Positions 1 to 12,239 of a DNA stretch of 64,000 nt are shown piece after piece; positions within the stretch are counted from its first letter, which is position 1, and every line of letters starts with the position of its first letter. This stretch comes from Siphonodentalium dalli (lineage: Eukaryota; Mollusca; Scaphopoda; Gadilida; Siphonodentaliidae): NCBI GenBank assembly GCA_032622095.1, contig CP136067.1:80502705-80566704 (forward strand), given 5' to 3'. Both the position numbers and the translations under genes were made by a program. The notes below the pieces were generated by a model that searched no databases, was not told where the DNA came from, and saw only the letters and a list, made by a program, of their open reading frames with translations.

Positions 1-1080
1 CCCTCCATGCAACTATTATTCACTCATCGTATATTATATTGTAATGTTGAATTATATGGAATAAATACTGTTACATCAATCGTATAATTTTCACGTATTT
101 TGGGTGCTCGTCATTTACTAGATCATGTCACGAAACTCTACTCTGGCGATGTTCGCAGTGATCATTCTCCACCAGTTGAAAACCTGAGAACTGTTTGATG
201 TTCTGACAGGGAAGTTTATGTATAGGATAATGGCTGAAAACTACATTATTTCAGCTCATGGATCGATCGAGGCCTGGTCCAATCCGTTACCTCTGAGCAA
301 AATGGATTAATCCGAAAATATGTCATGAAACATAAGTTGTACCATGTGGTCGGCCCTGTCCACCCGTCCATCCGCTGCACCGATGGCGTGACACCACACC
401 CCTTATCTGACACAAAAAGCCACTTGATTTTAGAGTTATCCATCTTCATCCGCAATTTGGTCCGAAACCGTCTTCCATTCAACTGTTTACTGTGCCACTT
501 AAAATTATTGGTGGTGAAAAATAATAGATTTCAAACAGCCTTGATGGGTGGATTCCTCGACTCGAATCAAATATTTTTTTACCCCCGAAGCCAAGGAAAT
601 AGTAATTTGCGAGAGTTAATTCGAATTGTGCATCTTTAACATCTTCCAACATATTAACGCGCACAAGAACAGCTATTAGCATGATCGGAAGCAAGATTAT
701 AAACCAATTCCCATATGTATCTGCCTCCAATCTTTTTTCCAACATTGAAATAATTCTCAGTAAATATAAGACATGCATTATGCATAGAGATTCCATCTTA
801 TGCCTGTAACATTCACCTCACAATTATAATGGTGTATAATTGTGCACATATATACAGCGTTCAAGTTTGTTGGTCTATATTTACACTCCAGGTTGCATGA
901 TTGCGTCCTAATGGACTGGGCAGTATGTCAGTGTTTGATTTCGCATTTGTGATATAGTTACCATCCCATACAAAATGAAATGGTTTTGTTAACCAGTGAC
1001 TGGTTTACAAGACTCAAGAGCATCAGAGTCAGTCAGAGGGCAAGATGATATCTGCAAACATGTGTTTTTATAATTGTATA
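1..1080. other. unassigned AT-rich DNA
   Basis: I see no gene here. Frames of about 100 residues on both strands overlap one another and lack recognisable domains or convincing splice contexts. The stretch from about 405 to 615 is a copy of a dispersed repeat listed separately. A short segment near 145-215 resembles, in inverted orientation, DNA near 10,440-10,490. Confidence 0.5.
405..615 (-). repeat. dispersed repeat, inverted copy of 47,540-47,735
   Basis: The phrases 'ttagagttatccatcttcat', 'gatgggtgg' and 'tacccccgaagccaagga' here reappear as reverse complements near 47,540-47,735, in the same order. The two copies are diverged with small indels, so this is an old interspersed repeat. 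I see no coding content or diagnostic transposon ends. Confidence 0.6.
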
Positions 1081-1215
1081 CAGTCTGGTCGATAAACTAA
1101 CATTTTAGGGTCAACCTAGAATAAATTTGGACTAAGTTGGTTTCTATTCCATTTTGAAGAGGAATATATACTCTATAACATATCCAAAATCCGCTAAAAT
1201 CCGCTTTGAGCCTTT
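1081..1215 (+). repeat. 135-bp dispersed repeat, left member of an inverted pair
   Basis: It begins 'cagtctggtcgataaac' and ends 'aaaatccgctttgagcc'. A reverse-complement copy lies at about 6,205-6,340, and similarity covers the whole block. Either these are two insertions of a short repeat in opposite orientation, or they are the ends of a 5.2-kb element. I found no clear target duplication to decide. Confidence 0.6.
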
Positions 1216-1628
1216 TCTGTAATCCAAGATGGCATCCATGATGGCAGTTCGTATCGAAAAATTCTGAACTAATACCAAATTAGTAATAAAATAAAATACA
1301 CACAAACAATGCTTAGTTGTAAACCATATCGGTAGATTGTCTGTCATACAAGAACGAACAAGCCCTCGAATTATACGAGGAAGAATGATTTCAGAGTATA
1401 AGGGGAGCTTTTAATAATAGATGTAAAAATTATCTCTAATGTATTTCGCGAGAGAGCAAACGAAGGCCAGGTCTCATACAACGATTAAATATGGACTTTT
1501 TGGGCACCAAGAAACAGAAGAATAACGCAGTTTTATCTGTACTGTTTATCTTGAATCGTGTAATATATGTGTAATTAAACATTTAAATGTGATATAAAAG
1601 GGATATATTGATTATGTGACCTTTTTAG

Positions 1629-2150
1629 CTCACCTGAGACGAAGTCTCCGGTGGAGCTATAGTCATCACTTCTCGTCCGTCGTCCGTCCATCCGTCTGTC
1701 CGTCAACAATTCTTTGAACATCTTCTTCTCTGGAAACGTAATACCGAATTGGTTCATATTTGGTGTGGATGTTCCCTAGGTGACTGTCAATCAGATTTGT
1801 TAAAATGAGGTCACTGGGTCAAATAGTTATGAAACCAGGGCCATAACTATATTCCTCCATAGTAATTCTTACAACGACTTCTTGTCCGGAACCATTGTGC
1901 CGATTTAGCTAATATTTGGTATGGAGGGTCCTTGGGTGACTGGTGTTCAGATTTGTTCAAATGAGGTCACCCGGTCAATTAGTTGAGAAACCAGGGCAAT
2001 AACTCATAGTAATTCTTAGAATGACTTCTTCTCAAAAAATATTGGGTCGATTTAGCTTATATTTGGTACGGAGGGACCTTGTGTGACTGGGGTTCAGATT
2101 TGTTCAAATGGGGTCACTGGGGCAGAGCCAGGGACATAACTCTACAAAAA
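1629..2150. repeat. tandem-block repeat with GTCCGTC head
   Basis: It opens with 'agctcacctgagacgaagt', then a gtccgtc/tccgtctgtccgtc microsatellite. Diverged units of about 150-170 bp follow, each carrying 'atttggt', 'tcagatttgttcaaatgagg' and 'aaccagggccataac' phrases. This is a very common repeat type in bivalve genomes. A second copy follows at 2,576. It is not coding. Confidence 0.65.
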
Positions 2151-2575
2151 TAATAACATTTTTTGCATTTTTACCTTTGATTTTTGTTTTAGACACATCA
2201 CAGCTACCCCACCCCACCCCACCTCCTGTCCCTGTCACACCATGCTGTACCATACCATGTTATCTCTGCCTAGTTTACCCCATTCAAATCCTTGTTTTGA
2301 TCACAGCTGTAGGAGTAACGCAAAGCTGTTTGTGCAGTCGTTAAAACCTAATTATCTAAATGTCAACACCTCTCCTCAAGACATACTGCTGGCTGATATT
2401 GGTTTCATGAATGGAATTTAATCCCAGAGAATATACTGGCTTTCAAGGTCATGGGAATTTTGTTAAGCTAATGTAGTCAGGCATTCAAATAAATCATGTA
2501 TGTCACATTCTCCCAGGGATGTCCCCACAGTGTTGGGGGTGATTGACAGATTTGTTCAATGAAATTTAATTTTGA

Positions 2576-3235
2576 AGCTCACCTGAGACGAAGCTATAAT
2601 CATCACTTCTCATATGTAACCTGTTCATCTGTCTTTCCATCCATCCACCTGTCAACAATTCTTTGAACATCTTCTCTAGACCATGAGACTGAATGGGTTC
2701 ATATTTGGTGTGGATGTTCCCTAGGTGACTCACATTCAGAGTTGTTCAAATGAGGTCACTCTGTCAAATGGTTGTGAAGCCAGGGCCATAACTCTTGCCC
2801 TCCATGGTAATTCTTAAAAACGACTTCTCATGTACCATCAGGTTGAATGTGTTCATATTTGGTATGAAGGGTCCTTTGATGATTGTAGTTCAGATTTGTT
2901 CAAATGGGTCACATGGTCAAATAGGGGCCAAACAAAGGACAGTTTTCCTCTTAATATGCTTCCTTCACACGGACCATCAGGTTTATTTTACTGATATTTA
3001 GTATGAAGGGTTCTTTGGTGTCTGGGATTCAAATTTATTCAGATGGGGTCACCAGGTTAAATAGGGTGGGACCAGGTAAATAACTATGTCTCTATAGTAA
3101 TACTTAAAATGTCTTCTCAAGAGAGGTTGGACTATTTAGCTTACATATAGTATGGAGGATCCTTTAGTGACTGAGCTTCAGATTTGTTAACATGAGGTCA
3201 ACCCGTTAAGAAATGACGGGGCTATGGGGACTTAA
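2576..3235. repeat. second copy of the 'agctcacctgagacgaag' repeat
   Basis: The head 'agctcacctgagacgaagc' and the internal units match the block at 1,629 with substitutions and indels. About four diverged units can be seen, each with 'tcagatttgttcaaatg'-type phrases. It is a direct repeat of the first copy, about 950 bp away. Confidence 0.6.
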
Positions 3236-5748
3236 GACTTTTGTGTCTAATAAAATGATTAAAATACAAAATTCATTAAAACATCTATCTTGGAACTACC
3301 TGACTGATTGATCTGACATACATATAGTGTTTTTGGGTCCATGGATAATTGGGCTTTAAACATGTCTAAATGGTTTTATAAAAAGGCGCTTGTGAGATTG
3401 GAAATTTCCAACAATTGAGAAAGTTTGAGATGTCGGTTGTGAAATTCCAACCTAAGACTTGGGAGTCTGGAGCCCGGTCGGGAGGGGACACGTTGAGCTG
3501 GAGGAGGATGGGGGTGATCAGTAGTGTACAGTTGATTATTTAAAGGTAGATATTCACTGATCTACATACATGAAGCCTCTCTATATAGCCACATATCCTG
3601 TTTAGATCTAATTCTTTTAAAGTGATTATGAAAAGTTCTGACTGTTGTGGTCTCCAGAGTCCAAATCTTATCAGTCTTTGCAGTCTGGTGAGCGACTCCA
3701 CAGTCTTTGACTGTCTTGTTTAGTAGCAGAAATGTATGTAATGAAAACAGTCTCACGAATGTGACCAATAATCATTTATTTTTAAATCAACAACACCAAA
3801 TCTGTCAAAATTCACTACTATAGAACAGTATGAGAGCTATTCATATGGTACTAGGTAAAATGTGTAGATCCTATTGTCCTTGTCTTAAAATAGTAGTCAT
3901 AGTTGCCTCCGGTCAAGCTAGTGATTAAACACGAATGTGTCGCTTTATCACACAAATACATGGTGGTATAGCATGAACGCAATTTATCAAAATACAAAGG
4001 AGAACAATAGACTATCTTCAATAAATTCTCAACATAACCAAATTTGCCTGCATACTCTGTGGCAGAGACTGTCTTTATACCTGTAAATTATATGTGCTTA
4101 AATGCACTAAGGCCACATATACGCGAAACGTACTACCTTTTCTGCAATCGCCTAGCCGCGTTTACCTATTCTCCCTAATGTTACACATATCTGCTGCATA
4201 CAAAACCATAAATAGAAACATTGAGTGAATGGTAAATGCAGGACTAATAACTTTAAATGCTGATGACCTGATATTTAGCGCAAGTATCTGGGTGGCAATG
4301 GTAATATAATTTCAAACAACAAGATGCTGAAACGCAATAGTGTGCATTGCGTGGTACATATTCCCGCTGTAAAGTGCCGATTGAAGTAATTTGAACAAAC
4401 TTGTCTACTAAGGAACCGGTTTGGAAGCAGCATGGAAATTAGTATTAAATAAAATGTACGATGCACAGTCTCTTCGATCTAGTGAGATAGGGTATTTACA
4501 CAGCAAGGGTGTGCATTTCAGCAGTTTCTGCGTTACATTCAATAATTAATCATCATTCCAAATGAAACTACCACGCACTGTGTGACGAAATATTACTTCG
4601 TGTGTTGCATGCCCGAAATAACTGTTTTCGGCCCGACTGTTGGGTGCATTCTAAGCAGAAAACCCGAACGTAAATTATTGGGTTAACGTGCGTTGCAGTG
4701 ATCGATAAATCATTCAGATATATCTGTTTTAATTATATGTGTACCTTTAAAGATATATAATTACAACTACTTTCGTTTTCGTCGAAATGCGGGCATTTGA
4801 TTGATCGAGAGGCTACCGCGTGACCTGTGTCTATCAGTGCATAGACTTTGCAGTAGACGAGTCACATCGCGTAGTGATCATCTATGGTGACACTTTAAGA
4901 AAATTGGGCGAGTCTATAATCGTCGCCCCACACGACGTCCCCGGATGACGCGAAAGCGCGGAATGAGAATTCCATTAGAATTTCAGTGAAAAAACAACTC
5001 GAAAACTCAATGTTAGAAACATTTGAACAAGTAGTCTATGTCTATATTCCATGTCTCTGCTTCTTATCTACACTATACTATACTTATGTCTGTTCATTTC
5101 AGCCGTATTCATGTTTTTGTAAAGCTCGATTGAACACTCAAAGTTCGTGCCGCGTTTTTTATTTGTCCAATTTTCGAAAAAGCGTCTATGACAACGTGTA
5201 TAGTTACTGCTGTGAACACAACTTATCATAAATCAGGCTGATCAACATGGCCAAATTTATTGGAAATAAATAAAATGTGTTACCCGATTACAACCCTTTT
5301 AACATTTTTCAGCTTTATTACAATGCTAATGAACATGACATTTGTCACGAGCACATTAGATATGATCAGTGCATTTGTTTACAAATTACTGTGGAGTCTG
5401 GACTGGTCTGGAATTAATAATTTTACCGGAGATCGCGGATTCGACTCTGTGTGTGTTGATAATTATTGGGTTGTTGTTGAGTCATTTTAAACGTAAATCG
5501 TAGCCAAACAAGTAATTCTTTTTATCATGGATTGTTCATTGCTGAAAATTGAAGTTGAAGCGTAAATATTTATTTTCTGAAAGTTTGCTTGACGAAGTTG
5601 ATCGTTGACAATTTCGGCCAATTTATTTTCGGCCCATCAACCAAATTTTGAGATCGTCCAACGGAAAATCATGTTTTGGCAATTAATTTTCTGAGATGGA
5701 TTAATAGTAGATAGCTGAAAATAAAGTGTTATAGTTGTAATTATAAGC
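3236..5748. other. no feature recognised
   Basis: No exon, RNA or repeat boundary can be supported here. The near-palindrome 'ttggaaatttccaac' at about 3,401 also occurs near 43,120, and partial copies lie near 46,935 and 47,100. The 80-residue frames near 4,986 and 5,260 have leucine- and phenylalanine-rich translations typical of AT-rich noncoding DNA. Confidence 0.45.
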
Positions 5749-5904
5749 CATCAACGTGGTTTTTCGGTTGATCTATGAGCGTATAGACCGATCAGTAGAC
5801 AAATAACATACTTAGTATAATCCGCTTCGCGGAATTATACAGTATGTTATTCGTCTACTGATCGGTCTATACGCTCATAGATCAACCGAAAAACGACGTT
5901 GATG
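5749..5904. mobile_element. 156-bp near-perfect palindrome (foldback element)
   Basis: The two arms are reverse complements along almost their whole length and meet at 'tccgcttcgcgga' (5,821-5,833). The outer ends are 'catcaacgt' and 'acgttgatg'. Such full-length palindromes are typical of foldback MITEs and would extrude as a cruciform of about 75 bp per arm. No coding capacity and no obvious target duplication. Confidence 0.75.
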
Positions 5905-6204
5905 ACATATATAACAACATACTTGTAAATTACCAATGTGTATTTTCGCTTATAGGTGATTATCCAATATGATGCTTTCGTTGTAGCATGGATTGGAGTT
6001 GCGGCCATTTTGACAGCCATTTCATCGCCGCGATTGCATTGTTTTCTGTCCTTGTCACTCTATTCGCCGCTATACTCTAATTTCACACAAACTGGTATAT
6101 ATCGGATGGAGGATTAATGCGTTCTGGTGTCGCCGATGAGGGATATTGTAGAAAAACGTACTTCACAAGGTCGAAAAATGGGCATTTTTTTTAAATATCT
6201 GTAA

Positions 6205-6340
6205 AAAAAAGTTTGCTCAAAGCGGATTTTAGCGGATTTTGGATATGTTGTAGAGGATATATTGCTCTTCAGAATTGAATAAAAACCAACTTAGTCCAAA
6301 TTTATTCTAGGTCAAACCTGTTATCGACCAGACTAACGTG
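6205..6340 (-). repeat. 135-bp dispersed repeat, right member of an inverted pair
   Basis: It is the reverse complement of 1,081-1,215. It runs from 'gctcaaagcggattttagcg' to 'gttatcgaccagact'. Divergence from its partner is moderate. Confidence 0.6.
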
Positions 6341-6734
6341 TGGATGTCACATTTTGTCATTCAAACTGGATTATGTTTAATCTGTGTAGTTATGTGGGAC
6401 TGCTTGTACATGTTTATTGACTTGAATATCGACTAGCAGTGATAATGAGAAAGCACAAGACCGTGATAGCCACTGCATGAAGAATATGTATAATGGTGTT
6501 ATTGAAAGTGAAATATAGACTTAATAATATCATTACGCCACAAGGTGGTGTAAGCTGTATTACAGTTTTTTCATGTTAGAGCGGACGATCGATAATCCAC
6601 TGGGCGAATGTATTATGGTTAGGTATTTTTTCGTACTTGAGTATAAACCGTACCGATAGAATGACGATAGTCCAACAAAGATTAGCACATGTGTTTACGT
6701 CACTGGTGTAATTGTGGGGACATGTTTCTATTAT

Positions 6735-6862
6735 GAAGGTTCGCTATCCCGAAGGTCCACTATTCCGAAGGTTCTCTATTCTGAATACTTGCTATTTCGA
6801 AGGTTCACTATTCCGAAGGTTCGCTATTCCGAAGGTTCTCTATTCCGAAGGTTTTTGTTATT
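6735..6862 (+). repeat. minisatellite, 16-17-bp 'ttcgctattccgaagg' units
   Basis: About seven diverged units of the form 'ttc(g/a)ctattccgaagg' stand in tandem. The same minisatellite recurs at about 7,274-7,405. Both copies are followed by the same 'tttttgttattt...attgagagggttcattatcacgaa' DNA, so the whole segment appears to have been duplicated. Confidence 0.75.
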
Positions 6863-7545
6863 TTTAGGTTAATTCTATATTCTAAAGTATTGAGAGGGTT
6901 CATTATCACGAAGATTCTTTTTATGGAGTGTGCGCTCACATTCGAACTGATCCTGCGCGCATACCGATACAGATACAGATACAGGAGGAAATAACTTAGA
7001 ACATTACATGTGATTTTGTTTTGTTTTCGCGGGTTTTCTTGAGATTTAATGTGATTACGTGGGCCCATACCTTTGAATTCTTGGCATATAATATGAATGT
7101 TGTGGTATATATGAACCCTCCTGCATTGGGACATGACACAGGTACAGTTGACTTAAGTGCTGTTCTGTGCGGGCTCCAATTTGGGGTTCAATATTTTAAG
7201 AGCCAAATTTTATAATTTTATGGGCCCATACCTTTGAACTCTGGGCATATAATATGAATGTTGGGGGGCATGTCTCTATTCCGAAGGTTCACTATCCCGA
7301 AGGTACACTATTCCGAAATATCTCTGAATGTTCGCTATTCCGAAAGTTCACCAATTCGAAGGTTCGCTATTCCGAAGGTTCTCTATTCCGAAGGTTTTTG
7401 TTATTTTAAGGTTAATTCTATTATATATAGTCTAAAGTATTGAGAGGGTTCATTATCACGAATATTTTTTTTATGAAGAAAATAACTTAAAACATTAAAT
7501 GTGATTTTGTTTTGTTTTCGCGGGTTTTCTTGAGTTTAATGTCAT
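6863..7545 (+). repeat. about 540-bp direct duplication including a second minisatellite
   Basis: The DNA downstream of the first minisatellite ('attgagagggttcattatca', 'tgttttgttttcgcgggtt') reappears after the second one at 7,440-7,540. A shorter phrase, 'gggcccataccttgaa', followed by 'atataatatgaatgttg', occurs near 7,060 and 7,220. This is a tandem segmental duplication of noncoding DNA with later indels. Confidence 0.65.
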
Positions 7546-8039
7546 TACGTATGACCTTATTTCTCATTACATATTCACACCAAGCAGCCCACACAATTGC
7601 TATGTTTCCATGCGATTTAATGTCATTACGTGTGACCTAATATCTCAATAATCTGAGGCAAGAGTACGCCTGCTAAAGGCGAATTATAACAGTGGGGCTA
7701 TAACGCTCAATGAATACTGGAGGCTATAACAAACTGCGCAGCAGAATATCGCTGACTAGACGAGTATGAGATGAGCCTAACTGCAATTGTGACTTTGTTT
7801 AAAGGCCCACTTAATTTTCGAGTCATTGATTTTTGTTATAGTATATACGGTTTTAATAACAATTTATGCCATAAAATTTGAATAAAATACTATAATTCAT
7901 CACCATTTGAAACGCAGAATAATTATATCTCCTAATTTGAAACACCTTTAAAAAACCGCGACAAGTCGTGCGTCGTATATCTAGCAATTAGCAACTAAAA
8001 TGTCCTCTTCGGTTTTCCATAGATTTCAACGTAATTTGA

Positions 8040-8602
8040 TTCTTTAGGGGTATTTGTGTCCGGGAAGTGTTTTGGACGTGTCAAATCGTGACCCCGACCT
8101 GATCTTGACCTTTAAAACTGTCAATACAAGGTCAATTTGGGTAAAACGGACGAATTTCGGCGAAATTTGATACCTAGGGATACTTTTGTATCGGGTAAAA
8201 TTTGTTTTGAACGGGTAAAATCGTGACCTCGGCGTAACCTTGACCTTCAATGTGGTCAATCAAAGGTCAAATCGGGTAAAACGGATGGATTTCGACGAAA
8301 TTTGATACCTATGGGTACTTTTGTCGGGGGAGTGTTTTGGACGGGTCAAATTATGACTCCGACCTTACCTTGGCCTTCAAAATTGTTAATTAAAGGTCAA
8401 GTGGGGTAACACGGACGGATTTCGACGAAATTTGATACCTATAGGGGTATTTTTCTCGGGGCGGGGGTGTTTTGGACGGGTCAAATCATGACCCTGACAT
8501 GAACTTGACTTTCGAAATAGTCAATTCAAGGTCAAATCGCGCCTTTCGCCGGAAATCAGATGGGAAACAGCCCGGACGAAGTCGGGCCCATCAGCTTGTG
8601 TA
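8040..8602 (+). mobile_element. degraded non-autonomous Helitron with tandem core (TGACCTTGACCTT family)
   Basis: Four units of about 130-140 bp carry 'gttttggacgggtcaaat', 'gaccttgaccttcaaa', 'ttcaaggtcaaatcgggtaa' and 'gatttcgacgaaatttgata'. The block ends with the GC hairpin 'cccggacgaagtcggg' and then 'cccatcagcttg'. The element at 36,805-37,542 has the same units and hairpin but an intact CTAG end. This copy lacks a recognisable 5' TC end and its 3' end has decayed. Confidence 0.65.
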
Positions 8603-10147
8603 ATAAAGAAGACAGTTTGAAGAATGTAATGTATAACACGGGAAACGGGAAAACTTGAAATATGGAAGTATGCAAATTTCCCACATAAAATTTGAAAGCT
8701 AGTTTATAGTATAATTATATTATAATTTATATTTATGGCTAATAATATATGATATTGGTGGCGTTACCATTTCTGACTATGGTTTTCTTGTTATTACCTG
8801 TGCCTCTGTAATCTGGGTTATACGGTATAATATAATCATGAGTGCCACAATAGTCGATGAAACGGTTGTCTTGGTTTCCATCATGTTGACGGCTCTAGAC
8901 GAAAACGTGGGATATGCTACGCGGTTCCCTGACAAACCAAAGACGCTGTTTCTTACTGGAGTAACATATTATTGTATCATGCATGCAGATCATATAAAAT
9001 TAGAATGCACTCAGAGAGATGCCAACGTGCGCAAAAATGTAATAAACAATAATTTAAAAAATAATTTCACTGTATTTTACTTAATTTATTTAATTTAATT
9101 TAATGTTAGCAAAAAAGACAATTACCAATTCTCATTTCATCACAGATAAAAGGCAAATTACTATATTAATCATTTAAGTAATTAAAACAAATTCCATGTT
9201 GCCGAAAGGATGAGACTTTAATATCGATTACATTTTTTTCAGCGGCATATTTTGATTTTCATTTTCCGATAGTCAAAGTTGACCAAAGGAGCAATTATAA
9301 GATATAATTAATACCATTTGTGTAAATATTGATAGCAGCCAATATGCAACAATAAATATCAATAATTAATCAATAATTAATCAATAACGATCATTTGATT
9401 TAATAATAAACTCTTCAAACGGTGTTTGTGTCAACAAATGCGTTTTGTTTTGTGTTACGTCATTCGTCGTATTTGACCCGGAACTCGGCTGAAGGTTAGG
9501 CTATTCAGCCCATTGCGTCGAATTACGAAATCGCGTTGTGAATGTCTCTCTTTTCCCGCACGATAAAAAGAGGTCTTCGCACGAACCAAAAATGATAAAA
9601 CTTCCCAATTATAAGTAAAAATACCCAAATGAAGGAGTCTATGTAGGTCCCGAAGGAGTCTATAGACTCTTTGACGCAGAGTTCTGATGGAGAAAATATA
9701 GGTCGATCTATTTTTGTCATAACTCTGACGTATTTTGAAAAAATCGAAATCGAGGCTCACTACGAGCATGCCAGTTTTAAATATAGAAACAGGGAATCCC
9801 GACAAATGGCGATATCGGCGACAAACACATAATCGAAAACAACACTTAAAATAAACATAGCAAAAACGCGGCACAGTCAAAATGTTAGAACGCCACGAGG
9901 TGTTATGTCGTTTTTGGTGACGTCATGGAGTGAAACGGAGCAGGGTGACACCAACGTACCTACGAATCTGTCTGATCGCAATACTGTTGCGCGAGCGCAC
10001 GTAATTAGATCGTTCACAGTGAATAACAGTCCATTAAATTGGGCATTGAGCGTCTGTTATTAAAATAATTGATCGTTGTTTGTAAAATAATGTACGCGAT
10101 CTCGGAAATAACCATCAATTATCCTATAGACTGGACGCGATGGTGTA
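8603..10147. other. no gene recognised
   Basis: It includes an open frame of 86 residues at 8,838-9,098 and a minus-strand frame of 141 residues at 9,455-9,880. Neither resembles a protein I know, and the second is rich in arginine and phenylalanine as expected by chance. A 'tgacgtca' site at about 9,921 could be incidental. Confidence 0.4.
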
Positions 10148-10425
10148 ATATATTCCTTAGCTAATACATGTTTCTCAATACTGTATTTCGCAGTAGGTGA
10201 AGGTCCCAGCTTGAGATTGCGTGATTTAGGTGAATTTGTAGAGTCGGTTTTGATTTACATCGCTTACAATCACTTTCAAGAACTCCGGGGAAATAATTCA
10301 ATGTCTATTGCGATTTCGACACACATTGCAAGAGCCACAAAAATCATGCAATCTCGAGCTGGGACCAACCCTTACTGTGAAATAGATTATTAAGGAACAC
10401 GTATTAACAAAGAAATATATTCCCT
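10148..10425. mobile_element. short inverted-repeat element (MITE-like)
   Basis: A strong inverted repeat of about 20 bp, 'ggtcccagcttgagattgc', pairs 10,202-10,221 with 10,347-10,366. Weaker pairing continues outward through 'ttcgcagta'/'tactgtgaa' and 'ttccttagctaatac'/'gtattaacaaagaa'. The total is about 280 bp with arms near 75 bp. No target duplication could be fixed. Confidence 0.6.
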
Positions 10426-11228
10426 GTGCTGTTTATTCAATGTTATAAAGTTCCCTGTCAGAACCGATCAGAACATCAAAATGTTTCCATGTAATTTTGA
10501 ACTGGGGGAATATGCTGATGATGTATAATGTGTAGCTATGCAGAGTAGAGATTCATGGAATTATCTAATCCTTAACCAACTCACCGCCGTCCTTTGTACC
10601 AACGAGTTCCAACAATGGTAGGTAATCCATGCATAGTAGAATGTCTTAAATAATAGCGCAACAATCTTCCCACACCGACATTTTCGTTGGCCTCCACATT
10701 ATCAGAGGTCTTCGTTGGAGATGTTGTTTCACCCATTGCGCAACGCTGACTGTTAGATCGTGACCCAGCAGTTGGTTACATTCAGTCCCATTTTATATAA
10801 TTTCCCTGGCACATGCCTTCTACGCGTGGATCTTCCCTTTGTAAATTCATTATATTTTATACTCTATGTCTGAAGGTATAATGCGTTCCGAATGCGTCTA
10901 CCACTTTCATGTGCTATCAACATTTCGGTGCATAGCATTGCGGATAGAAGAGGAACATAATTATTCCAAACAGTATAGATTATTCGGTTCTCAGCTTCGA
11001 GCTTTCAACTTAACTCGGCTGCTGAAATGAAGCTACAGACTACTAAATAATAAAGACATGCTCTATTGCCTATCATTATGTCAAGAACCGGCACAAACTA
11101 CGTGGATTTACGGTAGACTGCGCCCAGAGATGCAATACCATCAACAAAATCACATGACAGGAATCGTTCAGAAGGATCTGGCTCTGGGAGGCGACTGTCG
11201 GAAATGTGTGAGATTAACACTTTCTAAA

Positions 11229-11291
11229 CTGACTGGATTCTCCCATTCAGTTACAAAAGTATACATTGGAATGGTCTATCTTTCATCTGGA
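11229..11291 (+). repeat. short dispersed repeat shared with 44,575-44,640
   Basis: The stretch 'ggattctcccatt.agtta' continuing to 'ttggaatggtctat' occurs here and again at about 44,582-44,632 in the same orientation, with few differences. No transposon ends are visible. Confidence 0.55.
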
Positions 11292-11649
11292 TGGCTATTC
11301 ATGGAATTTATTGCAGACAACAGATATAACACAAGTACGGAAGGATTCCTGTGAAATGTGAAATGTTCAGATAATAAGTTCACCAAACGACACATGGTGG
11401 TCGTTGGTTGAATTATTATCAAAGAATTTCACAAGGAACTACTCGTCAATGAATATTTAGTATATAGAATATAATAGTATATATGGGGAGCTCATGCATG
11501 GGCGGTAGGTAGACAAACATCTTGGTTATATGCTGTCCCCGATAACTCATTGCATGTTATAACATTAAATCGTATTCGATAATTGTACAATCTGTGTGGA
11601 TGAGTTATCAATAAAAAAATTCATGATTATATACTATGAGGGAGCTATG

Positions 11650-12042
11650 GGGAGCTCCGTGGTCTGGCGGTTACAGCGTGTGGTACTTATCTTCGCTCTC
11701 AGCGAGATGAGTTCGCAGCCCGTTGGATGTTTGAGTTCTCACAATAGTGACTTGGTCGGATTAACGCATGGCTGTAGGGTCGGGTCGTATACGCAGTTCG
11801 GATTTCGCGCCAAGTTGTGACCATCGGGCAAGGTCACTTGTGCTGTGCTCGCTTCGTCGTAACTAGAAATGGGGACCTGCATGGTTTCTTGCGTTCACGC
11901 AAGCCACTCCAGTGAAGCGCCTATAAAATGGCAGCAGGCACAAGACTCTGCATTATTCTCAACAACTGGGGTAATAATGTGAATCGCTTAATAACCCTTG
12001 TGTTAGAGAGATAAGCTCTATAAAAGCGCCATTATTATTATA
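11650..12042 (+). mobile_element. tRNA-related SINE
   Basis: The head 'ggagctccgtggtctggcgg' followed by 'ttacagcgtg' resembles a Pol III A box (TGGCnnAGTGG-like). About 50 bp later 'gagttcgcagccc' resembles a B box (GGTTCGAnTCC-like). The body continues without long frames and ends in 'taaaagcgcc' followed by (att)n, a normal SINE tail. Its promoter would be internal Pol III. The tRNA cloverleaf is not intact, so it is not a working tRNA gene. Confidence 0.65.
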
Positions 12043-12239
12043 GAAAGTATTAAAGAAATAAACAACGACAAGGATGTTCTAACAGTATCTCAAGTCCCAA
12101 CTAAATTAGGTGCATTTTCATTTTCGTGTAAGAGGGTGGCACCCTCTCCCTGTTTTGGTACGTGGGAATCGTGACGCGGGGTTCATACCCCGCTCGTATT
12201 AAAATTGAAATAAAATTTTGTTACGCCACTAATTTGATG

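Noticed and set aside
9455-9880. 141-codon minus-strand frame as a gene
   Set aside because: The composition is arginine- and phenylalanine-rich without domain or splice support, as expected for chance frames in AT-rich DNA.
11650-11725. tRNA gene on the plus strand
   Set aside because: The boxes are only approximate and the cloverleaf cannot be closed. The (att)n tail marks a SINE.
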